Origin: Desulfurivibrio alkaliphilus AHT 2
GTDB taxonomy: Bacteria > Desulfobacterota > Desulfobulbia > Desulfobulbales > Desulfurivibrionaceae
Reading direction: 5' to 3'
Length of the DNA: 64,000 bases
Assembly (NCBI RefSeq): GCF_000092205.1
Contig: NC_014216.1
Span: 1,555,742 to 1,619,741 of the forward strand
The notes under the pieces were generated by a model. The model saw only the letters and a program-made list of their open reading frames with translations. It was not told the DNA's origin and searched no databases. Numbering within the stretch: position 1 is the stretch's first letter; the number at the start of each line of letters is the position of its first letter. Made by a program: the position numbers and the translations under genes. Shown here piece by piece: positions 44,580-53,630 of this stretch.

Positions 44580-46376
44580 ATGAAAAATATTAGAAATTTC
44601 AGCATCATCGCTCATATCGACCACGGCAAATCCACCCTGGCCGACCGCTTTATTCAACACTGCGGCTCGGTAAGCGACCGGGAGTTCAAAGACCAGCTCC
44701 TGGACAACATGGATATCGAACGGGAGCGGGGGATCACCATCAAGAGCCAGACCATCTGCTTGCCATACCAGGCCGCCGACGGCCAGCAGTATGTGTTCAA
44801 CCTGGTGGACACCCCCGGGCACGTTGATTTCAGCTACGAGGTCTCCCGCGCCCTGGCGGCCTGCGAAGGGGCACTGCTGCTGGTGGACGCCGCCCAGGGC
44901 ATCGAGGCCCAGACCCTGGCCAACCTCTATCTGGCCATGGAAAATGACCTGGAGATCATCCCGGTGATCAACAAGATCGATCTGCCCGCCGCCGAACCGG
45001 AAAAAGTGGCCCTGGAAATCGAAGAAGACCTGGGGCTGGAGGCTGAGCGGATCCAGCTCTGTTCAGCCAAGACCGGCAAGGGGGTGCCGGAGTTGCTGGA
45101 GGCCATCGTCAAGTACCTGCCGCCACCCACCGGGGATCCGGACCTGCCGCTGCAGGCGATGATTTTCGATGCCCAGTACGACTCCTTCCGGGGCACCATC
45201 ATCTCCTGCAAGGTGGCCAACGGCCGGGTCAAGGCGGGCGACCAGATCAGCTTCTGTTCCACCGGCCGCAGCCACAAGGTGGAAGAGGTGGGCCATTTTC
45301 GCTTTAAAAAGGAACCGGCCAAGGAACTTGCCGCCGGCGAGGTTGGTTATATTATCGCCGGGATCAAAAACATCGCCGATGCCCAGGTGGGGGACACCAT
45401 CACCCTGAAGGAAAACCCCTGCGCCAAACCACTGTCCGGCTACCAGCCGGCCAAGCAGGTGGTCTTTTCCTCCATCTACCCGGTCTCCACCGAGGATTAC
45501 GAGGACCTGGCCACCGCCATGGAGAAGCTGACCCTAAACGACGCCTCCCTGACCTTCCAGAAAGATTCTTCCTCCGCCCTGGGTTTCGGCTTCCGCTGCG
45601 GCTTTCTGGGGCTTTTGCACCTGGAGGTGGTCCAGGAACGGCTGGAGCGGGAGTTCGGCCTGTCGCTGATTCTCACCGTGCCTTCGGTCAACTACCATGT
45701 CTACCTTAACGATTCCACCATGGTGGAGGTGGACAACCCCGCCTATTACCCGGACCCGGGCAGCATCCAGCGGGTGGAAGAGCCCTACATTAAAGCCACC
45801 ATCATGATCCCGGAGCGCTACATGGGGGCGGTGATGAACCTCTGCATGGAGCGCCGGGGGGTTAACAGCAATCACCACTACCCCATGCCGGGCCGCATCG
45901 AGTACACCTGCGAGCTGCCGCTAAGCGAGGTGATCTACGACTTTTACGACCGCCTCAAGTCCCTGACCCAGGGGTACGGCTCCTTCGACTACGAGATACT
46001 GGATTACCGTACCGGGGACCTGGTGAAAATGGACTTGCTGGTCAACGGCGAGCGGGTGGACGCCCTGTCGCAACTGGTCCACCGGGATAACGCCCGGGCC
46101 CGGGGGCTGTCCGCCTGCGAAAAACTGAAGGAAGAGATCCCCCGCCACATGTTCAAGATCGCCATTCAGGCGGCCATCGGCGGCAACATCATCGCCCGCA
46201 CCACCGTTGCCGCCATGCGCAAGGACGTACTGGCCAAGTGTTACGGCGGCGATATCACCCGCAAGCGCAAACTGCTGGAGAAACAGAAGGCCGGCAAGAA
46301 GAAGATGAAGACGGTGGGCAACGTGGAAATCCCCCAGAGCGCCTTCCTGGCAGTACTGAAATCCGACGACTCGTAA
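44580..46376 (+). CDS. lepA: Elongation factor 4 (LepA)
   Basis: 598 residues, the standard length. The GTPase domain has [14 protein letters not shown], the switch region with [20 protein letters not shown] and NKIDLPAA. Later features are the LepA-specific C-terminal domain with [20 protein letters not shown] and the Lys/Arg-rich tail [18 protein letters not shown]. It is a ribosome-associated GTPase that acts on stalled or mis-translocated ribosomes. It is transcribed alone, divergent from rpoH. Its 3' side carries a truncated family 1 fragment and a family 2 palindrome. Confidence 0.97.
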   Translation: MKNIRNFSIIAHIDHGKSTLADRFIQHCGSVSDREFKDQLLDNMDIERERGITIKSQTICLPYQAADGQQYVFNLVDTPGHVDFSYEVSRALAACEGALLLVDAAQGIEAQTLANLYLAMENDLEIIPVINKIDLPAAEPEKVALEIEEDLGLEAERIQLCSAKTGKGVPELLEAIVKYLPPPTGDPDLPLQAMIFDAQYDSFRGTIISCKVANGRVKAGDQISFCSTGRSHKVEEVGHFRFKKEPAKELAAGEVGYIIAGIKNIADAQVGDTITLKENPCAKPLSGYQPAKQVVFSSIYPVSTEDYEDLATAMEKLTLNDASLTFQKDSSSALGFGFRCGFLGLLHLEVVQERLEREFGLSLILTVPSVNYHVYLNDSTMVEVDNPAYYPDPGSIQRVEEPYIKATIMIPERYMGAVMNLCMERRGVNSNHHYPMPGRIEYTCELPLSEVIYDFYDRLKSLTQGYGSFDYEILDYRTGDLVKMDLLVNGERVDALSQLVHRDNARARGLSACEKLKEEIPRHMFKIAIQAAIGGNIIARTTVAAMRKDVLAKCYGGDITRKRKLLEKQKAGKKKMKTVGNVEIPQSAFLAVLKSDDS

Positions 46377-46383
46377 ACCTCCA

Positions 46384-46421
46384 GCAGCACCGCACCTTGC
46401 GGCGATCGGCCCGGCTTGCGC
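46384..46421 (+). repeat. Truncated family 1 fragment
   Basis: CAGCACCGCACCTTGCGGCG and the following GATCGGCCCGGCTTGCG match the left half of the GC-rich family 1 copy at 9.94 kb. The match stops abruptly at the point where that copy has its central GTAC palindrome. A family 2 element begins about 20 bp further on. Confidence 0.6.
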
Positions 46422-46442
46422 CGTGAAATTTAGTAGAAGTCG

Positions 46443-46610
46443 GTTGTTGCCATGGGGTGGGGGCCGCGGCAACCGGTAGCGGCTCATTCTCGGCGGGCAT
46501 CCTGCCCGCCTCCGAGGCGCTGGGGGCCTCCTGCGCGTCCATGCGCCCGGCCCGCCAGCGAACCCGCCGCTACCGGTTGCCGCGGCCCCCGTCCAGGCTG
46601 CAAGGGGCTT
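46443..46610. repeat. Family 2 palindromic repeat, second copy
   Basis: Perfect 25-bp arms at 46459-46483 and 46566-46590 enclose an 82-bp loop with the same CGGCGGGCAT and GCCTCCGAGGCG blocks as the 37.7-kb copy, in inverted orientation. The arms differ from that copy at four positions, and every change is matched in the opposite arm. It lies between convergent lepA and engB. Confidence 0.8.
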
Positions 46611-46621
46611 GCATGTTGGCC

Positions 46622-47224
46622 CTATTCGCCCTGGCAAGTGCTCATAAGATAAGTTTCCAGTCTTTCCAACAGTTCCTGTCGGCCTTCGCCGCTGAGGGAG
46701 GAGAAGAGGAGGCGGTCCTTGGGGCTGACGCCCAGAGCGGCATCCAGCAGGCGGGCCTGGCGCTGCTGCTGGTTGCGGGAGAGCTTGTCCTTCTTGGTGT
46801 AGACCGGCAGCCAGGGAATTCCCTGGGCCTGGAGCCAGCCGGCCAGCATCCGGTCCGACTCTTTCAGGGCGTGGCGCAGGTCGATGATCAGCACCACGCA
46901 GCGCAGGTTGGGGCGGGTTTCGAGGTAGGCGGTGATCAACTCCTGCCACTTGGCCTGGAGCCGCTTGTCCACCCGGGCAAAGCCGTAGCCGGGCAGATCC
47001 ACCAGGTGCAACTGATCACCCACCAGATAAAAATTGAGGCTCTGGGTCTTGCCGGGCCGGGCGCTGACCTTGACCAGATTTTTGCGCCGCAACAGGCAGT
47101 TGAGCAGGCTGGACTTACCCACGTTGGAGCGCCCGGCAAAGGCGATTTCCGGCAGATCCCCAACCGGCAACTGGGCCAGGCTGAAAACGCTGTCCACAAA
47201 ACTGACTTTCTCAACCTGAATCAT
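46622..47224 (-). CDS. engB: Ribosome biogenesis GTP-binding protein EngB/YsxC/YihA
   Basis: 200 residues. G1 is FAGRSNVGKSSLLN, with the family's KTQSLNFYLV segment, G3 LVDLPGYGFA, G4 TKKDKL and G5 FSSLSGEG. EngB assists large ribosomal subunit assembly. It comes 11 bp after a family 1 repeat on the minus strand and is convergent with lepA. The repeat fills the whole gap to hisG, so whether engB shares the his transcript depends on that element. Confidence 0.96.
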   Translation of the reverse strand: MIQVEKVSFVDSVFSLAQLPVGDLPEIAFAGRSNVGKSSLLNCLLRRKNLVKVSARPGKTQSLNFYLVGDQLHLVDLPGYGFARVDKRLQAKWQELITAYLETRPNLRCVVLIIDLRHALKESDRMLAGWLQAQGIPWLPVYTKKDKLSRNQQQRQARLLDAALGVSPKDRLLFSSLSGEGRQELLERLETYLMSTCQGE

Positions 47225-47235
47225 TATTTTTCCCC

Positions 47236-47342
47236 GTAATCGTTCAGCAGTGCCGCAGGTGAGGTCTTGCAGACAGGCGCAGCGTACATCAGTACGTAAG
47301 CCTGGCTGATCGCCCGAAGATGCGGTGCTGCTGAACGATTAC
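47236..47342 (-). repeat. Family 1 element filling the hisG-engB gap
   Basis: The core is complete in minus orientation (GTAATCGTTCAGCAGTGCCGC to CTGAACGATTAC). The centre has changed to GTACATCAGTAC, still a palindrome. The conserved 41-base tail seen in other copies is missing. It starts 11 bp before engB and ends 3 bp after hisG. Confidence 0.85.
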
Positions 47343-47345
47343 CTT

Positions 47346-48218
47346 TCAAATGACTTTGTTCAGCGAATACTCAATGATTCCTTCGGCCCCGCTTCGGAGC
47401 AGGCGGGGAATGAGATCGCGCACCTCATGCTCGGAGATCACCGTCTCCACCGAAAACCATTCCTGCTGATACAGCGGCGAGATGGTGGGCCCCCGCAGGC
47501 TGGGCAACAGTCCCACCACCTCCTCGAGCTTTTCCTTGGGCACGTTCATCTTCAGGCCCACGATGCGGTCGGCCCGTAGCGCCCCTTTCAGCAGCAGGGC
47601 GATGTTTTCGATCTTTTCCCGTTTCCAGGGGTCGGCCCAGGCGCTTTTGCTGGCAATCAACTGGGTGTTGGAACTCATCAACTCTTCGATCACCCGCAGG
47701 CCATGAGCCCGGATGGTGCTTTCGGTCTCGGTGACCTCGACAATGGCGTCGGCCAGCCCGGAGACCACCTTGGCCTCGGTGGCCCCCCAGGAAAAGGCGA
47801 TATCCACGTTGATATTACGGGAGGCGAAATATTCTTTGGTGAAATTGACCAGCTCGGTGGCAATCTTCTTGCCCTCCAGGTCTTCCGGCCGCTTCACCGG
47901 CGAATCGCCGGGTACCGCCAGCACCCAGCGGGTGGGCTTGCGGCTGACCTTGGAGTATACCAGGTCCGCCACCACCACCACCTCGGAGCGGTTTTCCAGG
48001 GTCCAGTCCTTGCCGGTTATACCGGCGTCCAGCACCTCCTTTTCGATGTACATGGACATCTCCTGGGGGCGGCAGATGGAGCAACTGAGCTCCGGGTCGT
48101 CGATCTCGGGAAAGTAATTACGCGATGAAAGCTTGATCTGCCAGCCCGACTTGGCAAACAATTCGATGGTGGCCTTTTCCAGACTGCCTTTGGGAATACC
48201 CAGCTTCAACTGATTCAT
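47346..48218 (-). CDS. hisG: ATP phosphoribosyltransferase, long form
   Basis: 290 residues, the long HisG form with a C-terminal regulatory ACT-like domain. It starts [22 protein letters not shown]. It has [13 protein letters not shown], the phosphoribosyl-binding region [16 protein letters not shown] and a C-terminal [22 protein letters not shown] typical of the histidine-feedback domain. It catalyses the first step of histidine synthesis. The ATG overlaps the hisI stop codon (ATGA). The long form does not need HisZ. Confidence 0.96.
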   Translation of the reverse strand: MNQLKLGIPKGSLEKATIELFAKSGWQIKLSSRNYFPEIDDPELSCSICRPQEMSMYIEKEVLDAGITGKDWTLENRSEVVVVADLVYSKVSRKPTRWVLAVPGDSPVKRPEDLEGKKIATELVNFTKEYFASRNINVDIAFSWGATEAKVVSGLADAIVEVTETESTIRAHGLRVIEELMSSNTQLIASKSAWADPWKREKIENIALLLKGALRADRIVGLKMNVPKEKLEEVVGLLPSLRGPTISPLYQQEWFSVETVISEHEVRDLIPRLLRSGAEGIIEYSLNKVI

Positions 48219-48595
48219 TTCTGATAAACCTCCGCGGGATCAAAAACCGGGGAATCGGTAACTTCCAACTCTTGGCCGTCGGCGCTCAGACGCCGGTAAA
48301 AGCAACTGCGATGCCCGGTGTGGCAGGCCGCCCGGCCCAGCTGTTCAACCTTGAACACCACCGTATCTGCGTCGCAGTCCACCCGGATCTCGCAGATCAG
48401 CTGGACATGGCCCGAACTCTCCCCTTTCAGCCAGATTTTGTTGCGCGACCGGCTCCAGTAGTGGGCCTTGCCGGTGGCCAGGGTCCGCCGCCAGGATTCT
48501 TCGTTAATATAGGCCAGCATCAGCACCTCGCCGCTGGCCTGATCCTGGACAATGGCCGGCAGCAGCCCCTGTTCTCCCTTGCTGAAATTAAGCAT
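48215..48595 (-). CDS. hisI: Phosphoribosyl-AMP cyclohydrolase
   Basis: 126 residues, the single-domain form without the HisE pyrophosphohydrolase. Diagnostic sequence includes [36 protein letters not shown] (only its core need be noted: AYINEES and HYWSRSR), VDCDADTVV and the zinc-site [11 protein letters not shown]. It opens the purine ring of PR-AMP in step three of histidine synthesis. AAGGA precedes the ATG. The order Cys-rich miniprotein, hisI, hisG is tight, and hisE must lie elsewhere. Confidence 0.95.
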   Translation of the reverse strand: MLNFSKGEQGLLPAIVQDQASGEVLMLAYINEESWRRTLATGKAHYWSRSRNKIWLKGESSGHVQLICEIRVDCDADTVVFKVEQLGRAACHTGHRSCFYRRLSADGQELEVTDSPVFDPAEVYQK

Positions 48596-48605
48596 CGGCT
48601 TTCCT

Positions 48606-48794
48606 TCACTCACTGTTGGTCGCCTTTTTTGGGCGGTTGGCGGCAGATTGCCCCGCCGCTGCTCCCCGTCGCCGCTCCTGGCCGACAAAATGGATGATGC
48701 AGGCGGTTCTGAACTTGCAGTACTCGTTGGGGCGACGGCAATACGCCTCGTCCTCGGGCATCTTTTCCCGGTATTTCTCGCAAATGAGTTCCAT
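48606..48794 (-). CDS. Cys-rich miniprotein upstream of hisI
   Basis: 62 residues. The first 36 or so are dense in Cys and charged residues: [19 protein letters not shown], followed by [12 protein letters not shown], with Cys5, Cys19, Cys26 and Cys32. The rest is a low-complexity Arg/Ala/Lys tail. Four cysteines suit a small zinc or iron-sulfur site. It ends 10 bp before hisI and is probably co-transcribed. I believe small proteins of this look occur near other deltaproteobacterial genes, but I cannot name a family. The longer open frame upstream (to 49205) is antisense to the next gene and not used. Confidence 0.6.
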   Translation of the reverse strand: MELICEKYREKMPEDEAYCRRPNEYCKFRTACIIHFVGQERRRGAAAGQSAANRPKKATNSE

Positions 48795-49035
48795 AGACCA
48801 CTCTGCCGGCGAAAGGCAAACAAAAAGCAGCAGAATATGCGTATCGCCCCGTGCTGTCAAGGAGTAAAGCCCAAAGCGGATGGAATCAAAACAATATTTT
48901 TCCTCTTTTTGGGGCGGCAAGCACGGCAAAATCTGGTATATCTGCCGCCTGCCTGGCGCCCCCCTGACTCCGGCGGCTCCGCAAGAAGGCAGCCCCGCCC
49001 AACCGATGGCCAATTTGCCGTAATAAGATAATAAA

Positions 49036-50442
49036 ATGAAAAACCCGGACCACCTGAACCACGAGCTGGAGCAGATCCAGCAGTTGCTGCAAGCCGTGCG
49101 GACCGCCGTCGAACCCCTGTCCCGCGACCGCCGCCTGAGCCAGTGGCAAAGGGTCAATTTCGACCGCCACGATCTGCTGTTCAAGGAGTACGGCCTGCGG
49201 GACAATTACAAGCAGGCCCGCAACCAGTTGGTGGTCGGCATCCGCACCATTCTCCATGAACTGGCCCGGCTGGAGAATGAGTACGGCGACCTGGCCATCG
49301 ACATCCGCCGCCGAACCATCGCCCCCCAAGCGGCCAAAGCCGCCGCCACCAATATTCAGAAACAGGCCGAACTGCTTGAACCCCCGCTAAGGGAACTGGA
49401 AGCCGCCTGCCGGGTGCTGTTTAAAGGCCGGGAACAGCTTTTTCAGCTTTACTCTCTGGCCGGCCTGCTGCCTTACGCCAAAAAAAGCAGCCGGGTCGAG
49501 CCGGAGGAACTGGACCAGGGACTGCGTTTTTTCCTGTTTGTTACCCGCCAGGATGCCGCCGCCGGCACCCCGTCCCTGGCCCATTGCCTGGCCCGGGCCA
49601 CGGCCCTGGAGCAGCAACTGAAGGCCCTGGAGTTTGCCGACCTGCCACCTTTGGCCGGCAACCTGCTTGAACAGCATCGCCTGGCCGGCCTCACCGCCGC
49701 CGACCGGCTCAAGGCCTATATTGAGCAATTTCGCCGCCGCCCGCCCCAGGAAATTAAAACCCTGGAGGAATTCCGTAATCAACTAAAAGAATTGCGACGC
49801 GGCGAAACGGTTACGTTATTGACCGAGCTGCCCCGGCTGAGCGCCCGCTACGGCACTATCCTTTTTGACCTGGCCTACCGGGCTCGAAATCAGCGGCAGA
49901 TTGCCCTGATTCAACCCTTTCTGGACAAACTGGAATTGCTGCACAGCACCCTGGCTGGGCCACTGCCGGCTCTAACCAAAGAGCAGCTGGCCACCCCGGA
50001 TTCCTCCCTTAACCCGGAACAGTTGGCCGCCGCCAAGGCCGCCGATTTTTTCATGGGCTTGCGCGGGGTCATGCTCTCTTTCAAATTGCTGCTGCGTTCC
50101 CTGAGCGGCCAGAAAGCCATCACCGCTTTGGAATTGCAGCGCAAAACAGTTGACACCCTCAAGCGCTGCCCCTCCCACCACACCCGCACCGAGGAGGAAA
50201 GGACCAGGCTCGAGCTTATTTTGCATGAAGCCCTGACCGACTACAGCAAGCCGTTTCCCTTCGATCTGCTGGCCACACATCTGCGCAAGTGTATCCTTAC
50301 CTTCGGCCGGCGCCTGGAAAGGCTGGTCAACCAATTTCCCATCGGCAGGCAACCCGGCAACGGCGACAGTGGCGGCGATGACCACACTTTGGGCCTGCTG
50401 ACCGCCAAGTTGGAAATCTGGGGCGAACGACTGGAGAACTGA
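49036..50442 (+). CDS. Helical protein of unknown function
   Basis: 468 residues with no recognised motif, signal or membrane segment. It is almost entirely predicted alpha-helix with heptad-like stretches: about 5-25, 60-125 (RTILHELARLENEYG and NIQKQAELLEPPLRELEAA) and 195-265. A C-terminal segment (DNA 50209-50440) ends in a short Gly/Asp-rich patch and a last helix. The composition (Leu, Arg, Gln, Glu) suggests a soluble scaffold. It starts the plus-strand group with the FKBP and the HIT-like protein. Codon use is like that of its neighbours, so foreign origin is not suggested. Confidence 0.75.
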   Translation: MKNPDHLNHELEQIQQLLQAVRTAVEPLSRDRRLSQWQRVNFDRHDLLFKEYGLRDNYKQARNQLVVGIRTILHELARLENEYGDLAIDIRRRTIAPQAAKAAATNIQKQAELLEPPLRELEAACRVLFKGREQLFQLYSLAGLLPYAKKSSRVEPEELDQGLRFFLFVTRQDAAAGTPSLAHCLARATALEQQLKALEFADLPPLAGNLLEQHRLAGLTAADRLKAYIEQFRRRPPQEIKTLEEFRNQLKELRRGETVTLLTELPRLSARYGTILFDLAYRARNQRQIALIQPFLDKLELLHSTLAGPLPALTKEQLATPDSSLNPEQLAAAKAADFFMGLRGVMLSFKLLLRSLSGQKAITALELQRKTVDTLKRCPSHHTRTEEERTRLELILHEALTDYSKPFPFDLLATHLRKCILTFGRRLERLVNQFPIGRQPGNGDSGGDDHTLGLLTAKLEIWGERLEN

Positions 50443-50557
50443 GCCGCCCGGGTTATCATGCAAAGCCCTTGCCGCCCCGGTTTTTTTTCGGCATAATGGC
50501 CCGAACCGACGTGGCAACAAAACCAGCGAACATACATTCTCAACAAGGATTTACAAT

Positions 50558-51013
50558 ATGCGAAAGGCACAGGAAAACGATCAGGTAACCATCCAGTATG
50601 AAGGCCGGTTGGCCAGCGGCGAGGTGTTTGAGTCGTCCAGCAACACCGCTCCCATGACCTTCCGGATCGGCGAACAAATGATTCTGCCCTCTCTGGAGCG
50701 GGCCATCCTCGGCATGACCGCCGGTCAGACCCGTACCATCAGCATCCCCCCGGACGAAGGCTACGGGCCTCACCTTGATGAACTGGAAATCACGGTGAGG
50801 CGCGCCAGTTTCGGCGACCAGGAAATCAAGCCCGGCATGGTCCTGGCCATGAACATGGAACGCGACGGCCAGACCCACCGCCTGCCGGCCCTGGTTAAGG
50901 AAATTGAAGGCGAGCAGGTCCGGGTGGACTTCAACCATCCTCTGGCCGGGGAAGAGCTTTTTTACACCATCACCGTCCAGGAAGTAACCCCCGCCGAGGA
51001 GAAAGAGCAGTAA
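50558..51013 (+). CDS. SlyD-like FKBP-type peptidyl-prolyl isomerase
   Basis: 151 residues. It begins with the FKBP strand VTIQYEGRLASGEVFESS and has MILPSLERAILGMTAGQTRTISIPPDEGYG, where the insert-in-flap domain (about 68-120) follows. The remaining FKBP strand VRVDFNHPLAGEELFYTI is the SlyD signature. It lacks the metal-binding His/Cys tail of E. coli SlyD. It isomerises prolyl bonds and chaperones folding proteins. AAGGA precedes the ATG. A second gene follows after 18 bp. Confidence 0.95.
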   Translation: MRKAQENDQVTIQYEGRLASGEVFESSSNTAPMTFRIGEQMILPSLERAILGMTAGQTRTISIPPDEGYGPHLDELEITVRRASFGDQEIKPGMVLAMNMERDGQTHRLPALVKEIEGEQVRVDFNHPLAGEELFYTITVQEVTPAEEKEQ

Positions 51014-51031
51014 AGGCAGAAGGAGTGAGCC

Positions 51032-52624
51032 GTGCCACGCGACTTCCTTGACCACCACGGTAATTTCCTGGTGCTGGCCCACCACCCCTCCTACCGGGTG
51101 CGCAACCTCCGAGCCCACGACCAGCTGGAGGTTCTGGGCCGGGAGGCGGACAGCGACTGCGTCGTCGACAACCGGCGCAATTTCCCCCCCGGCGAGGTGG
51201 AGGTAGCCCGGGCCGACCCGGTTTACGAGATCCCCAACCCCTTGACCTTTCGCGGGGTCACCTATATCAACCGCCCCTGGGCCGAGGCCAGGGCCGCCGA
51301 CCCTAACAGCATCCGCCTGCCCAAGCAGCCGGAAGTTTCCCTGGGACGAGACCTGACGGCTGCCTTGGCCGGCAAACAACCGGAGCTGCCGGCCAAGGAG
51401 CGGCTCATCGCCCTGCTGCCCCGCCCCCTGCAACTGACCCTGGCCGCCACCAGCACCGACCCCGACGACCTGACGGCCCTGGCCGCTTTGAGCTGCGACT
51501 TTGCCATGGGGCCGGAACAAACCCCGCAGGGCCTGCTTTTCCGGCCGGATGACCAACGCCCCCAGATCCATGACCACGACCTTTACGAAACGGTGGCCAA
51601 CAACCCCCACCTGCCCAGTCATTACAAAAGAATCATGGTGCTGCGGCCCGGCGCCCAGGGCGGCAGCGAAATTGTCGGCGAGTACGGCGCCCCCGGCGCT
51701 GCCACTCACATTTATGAATATTTACGCCGCAACAGCTACATTCCCTGGGGGCACTATGCCGCCAACATGGCCGAGGACGCCATACGTTACCGTATTGCCG
51801 ACCTGACCGCCGCCGACATGACCGGCCTGCGCCATCTTTATTACCAGCGGACTTATGTGCGCCTGGCGGAACTGCTCGACCTGCCGGCAAAGTGGCAACG
51901 CACCGGGCTTACCGGCGACGAGTTGGAAGAACTGCGCCTGCAGTTGCAAAAACGGCTGGCCGCCGACGGGGCCGACCGGCTGCCCTTCACCGGCACCCTT
52001 TGGGGCTGGAACTTCGGCTATGACTGCTCCGGCAGCGGCTATCGCCTCCATGCCTCCCACCAGCAGGTGCACCAGCAATACGCCCTGGTCCCGCCCCCAC
52101 CGGCCTTTGCCGCCGGCGACCAGGTGGCGGCCTGCTGCCGGTCCTTTCGCAAACGTCACGGGCAAGGAATGTTTGCCGCCTACCTCAAGGCCCTGCGGCA
52201 AAACCGCCGTATTGACGGCCGCCGCCAGGCCCCGGCGGAGCTGATCATCCACGAAGATGAGCAGCTTATCCTGTTTGTCCCCAAGGCCCAGGCCTCCCAG
52301 TGGGAGCTGCAGATCATGACCAAAGCGGAAGTGGGCCATGTCCTGGAGGCCGACGCCGCCTGCCGCGCCGCCCTGGATCGCGCCCTGCTGCTGGCCCAGC
52401 AGATTCTCGCCGGCCTTGGCGCCACCATGGTAACCAGCATCGAGTACAGTAAACGGCTGGACGCCGCCGACCACGACCAGCGCCTGCTTTACGCCCTGCT
52501 GCCCAAGCTGCCCTATGCCATGGGTGCCTTTACCGAGGCCCAGCAACGCTTCATCTGCGGCCACTACCCGGAAGACTTTGCCGCCTGCTGCCGCAATGTC
52601 GCCGGCAAGCTCACCAAGGCGTAA
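51032..52624 (+). CDS. Uncharacterised protein with HIT-like histidine cluster
   Basis: 530 residues from GTG, with AGGAG 7 bases upstream. No membrane segment. Around residue 345 a Ser/Gly/Tyr-rich stretch leads to LHASHQQVHQQYALVP, reminiscent of the catalytic histidine motif of the HIT/GalT/Ap4A-phosphorylase fold (H-x-H-x-Q then a Pro), though the spacing is not canonical. The N-terminal region contains VTYINRPWAEARA and VLRPGAQGGSEIVGEYGA, also fitting a nucleotide-binding sugar-phosphate or dinucleotide enzyme. This is inference; it is best treated as unknown. It follows the FKBP gene by 18 bp. Confidence 0.75.
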   Translation: MPRDFLDHHGNFLVLAHHPSYRVRNLRAHDQLEVLGREADSDCVVDNRRNFPPGEVEVARADPVYEIPNPLTFRGVTYINRPWAEARAADPNSIRLPKQPEVSLGRDLTAALAGKQPELPAKERLIALLPRPLQLTLAATSTDPDDLTALAALSCDFAMGPEQTPQGLLFRPDDQRPQIHDHDLYETVANNPHLPSHYKRIMVLRPGAQGGSEIVGEYGAPGAATHIYEYLRRNSYIPWGHYAANMAEDAIRYRIADLTAADMTGLRHLYYQRTYVRLAELLDLPAKWQRTGLTGDELEELRLQLQKRLAADGADRLPFTGTLWGWNFGYDCSGSGYRLHASHQQVHQQYALVPPPPAFAAGDQVAACCRSFRKRHGQGMFAAYLKALRQNRRIDGRRQAPAELIIHEDEQLILFVPKAQASQWELQIMTKAEVGHVLEADAACRAALDRALLLAQQILAGLGATMVTSIEYSKRLDAADHDQRLLYALLPKLPYAMGAFTEAQQRFICGHYPEDFAACCRNVAGKLTKA

Positions 52625-52724
52625 AGGCAAGCGTCCGCCAGCCCGCACATAGTGTCATCTGCAAAGCCGGCCCAGCAAACCCAGAAAAGTTGACTTTTCA
52701 TAATTTTTCCCGCAAAGTAGGCGC

Positions 52725-53630
52725 ATGGAAAAATCTATCAACAAACGATCCAGCCAAGGTAAAAAAAATAATCCGACTGGCGGCCGCTGGCGGTTGCTGT
52801 TGCCTCTGCTGTGCCTCTGGTTCATCTTTTACCCTCAAACCCAGGCGACCGGCGCGGCAGCAGGCCACCTTACCTTGTGGGTGCACCCCTATTTACCGGC
52901 CACCGAGCTGGTCAACCGTTTCACCCCACTGGCCGAGTACCTGGCCGCCGGGCTGGATCGCCCGGTGGAAATCAGGGTGCCCCAGAATTATCAGACCCAC
53001 GTGGAGGTGGTCGGTCGCAACCAGGCCGACCTGGCCTTCATGGGACCGGCGGGCTACGTTGCCATGCGCCGCCAGTACGGCGAAAAACCGCTACTGGCGG
53101 TGCTGGAGGAGAAGGGCTCAATCTTATTTCACGGCGTGATCATCGTCCGCCAGGATTCACTGCTGCACGAACTTGGCCAAGTCAAAGGACAATCTTTTGC
53201 CTTCGGCGACCCCCACTCCACCATGAGCTATCTGGTCCCCCGGGCCATGCTGGCCCGGGCCGGGGTGGAATTGGCCGACCTGGCCCGTTACGATTTTCTC
53301 AACTCCCACCACGACGTGGCCCTGGGGGTGCTGGGGGGCTATTTTGCCGCCGGCGGAGTCAAGGATGAGGTCTTCGATTACTACCAGCCCCGGGGGCTCA
53401 GGGCCCTGGCCGTCAGTCCGCCGATCCCCGACCACCTCTTTGCTACCCGCAGCAACCTGGACACCGGCACGGTTGAGCGGTTGCGGGAACTGCTGCTGGC
53501 CGTCAACGAGCACCCCGACCGGCAGCTCATATTGGGCAGCATCAAAGATGGCCTCACCGGCCTGCGGCCGGTTACGGCGGAAGATTACGATGAACTGGCC
53601 GCCCTGACCGAAGAATTCGACGATGACTGA
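52725..53630 (+). CDS. PhnD-type periplasmic substrate-binding protein
   Basis: 301 residues. A basic start and a hydrophobic segment (about 22-41) form a signal peptide. The mature domain is a type 2 periplasmic-binding fold of the phosphate/phosphonate (PhnD/PtxB) group: LAEYLAAGLDRPVEIRVPQ, VGRNQADLAFMGPAGYVA, VKGQSFAFGDPHSTMSYLVP and DVALGVLGGYFAAGGVKD. There is no transporter ATPase or permease beside it. Its stop overlaps the next gene, a membrane histidine kinase, so it probably presents a ligand to that kinase. The ligand is unknown; phosphonate-type anions are the family's usual choice. Confidence 0.9.
   Translation: MEKSINKRSSQGKKNNPTGGRWRLLLPLLCLWFIFYPQTQATGAAAGHLTLWVHPYLPATELVNRFTPLAEYLAAGLDRPVEIRVPQNYQTHVEVVGRNQADLAFMGPAGYVAMRRQYGEKPLLAVLEEKGSILFHGVIIVRQDSLLHELGQVKGQSFAFGDPHSTMSYLVPRAMLARAGVELADLARYDFLNSHHDVALGVLGGYFAAGGVKDEVFDYYQPRGLRALAVSPPIPDHLFATRSNLDTGTVERLRELLLAVNEHPDRQLILGSIKDGLTGLRPVTAEDYDELAALTEEFDDD

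Noticed and set aside
46377-46621. Small protein encoded in the lepA-engB gap
   Set aside because: Open frames there read through the perfect palindrome in several frames and have only repeat-derived Arg/Pro-rich sequence.
52725-53630. Part of a phosphonate ABC transporter operon
   Set aside because: The protein is PhnD-like, but no ATPase or permease lies nearby and the gene overlaps a kinase instead.
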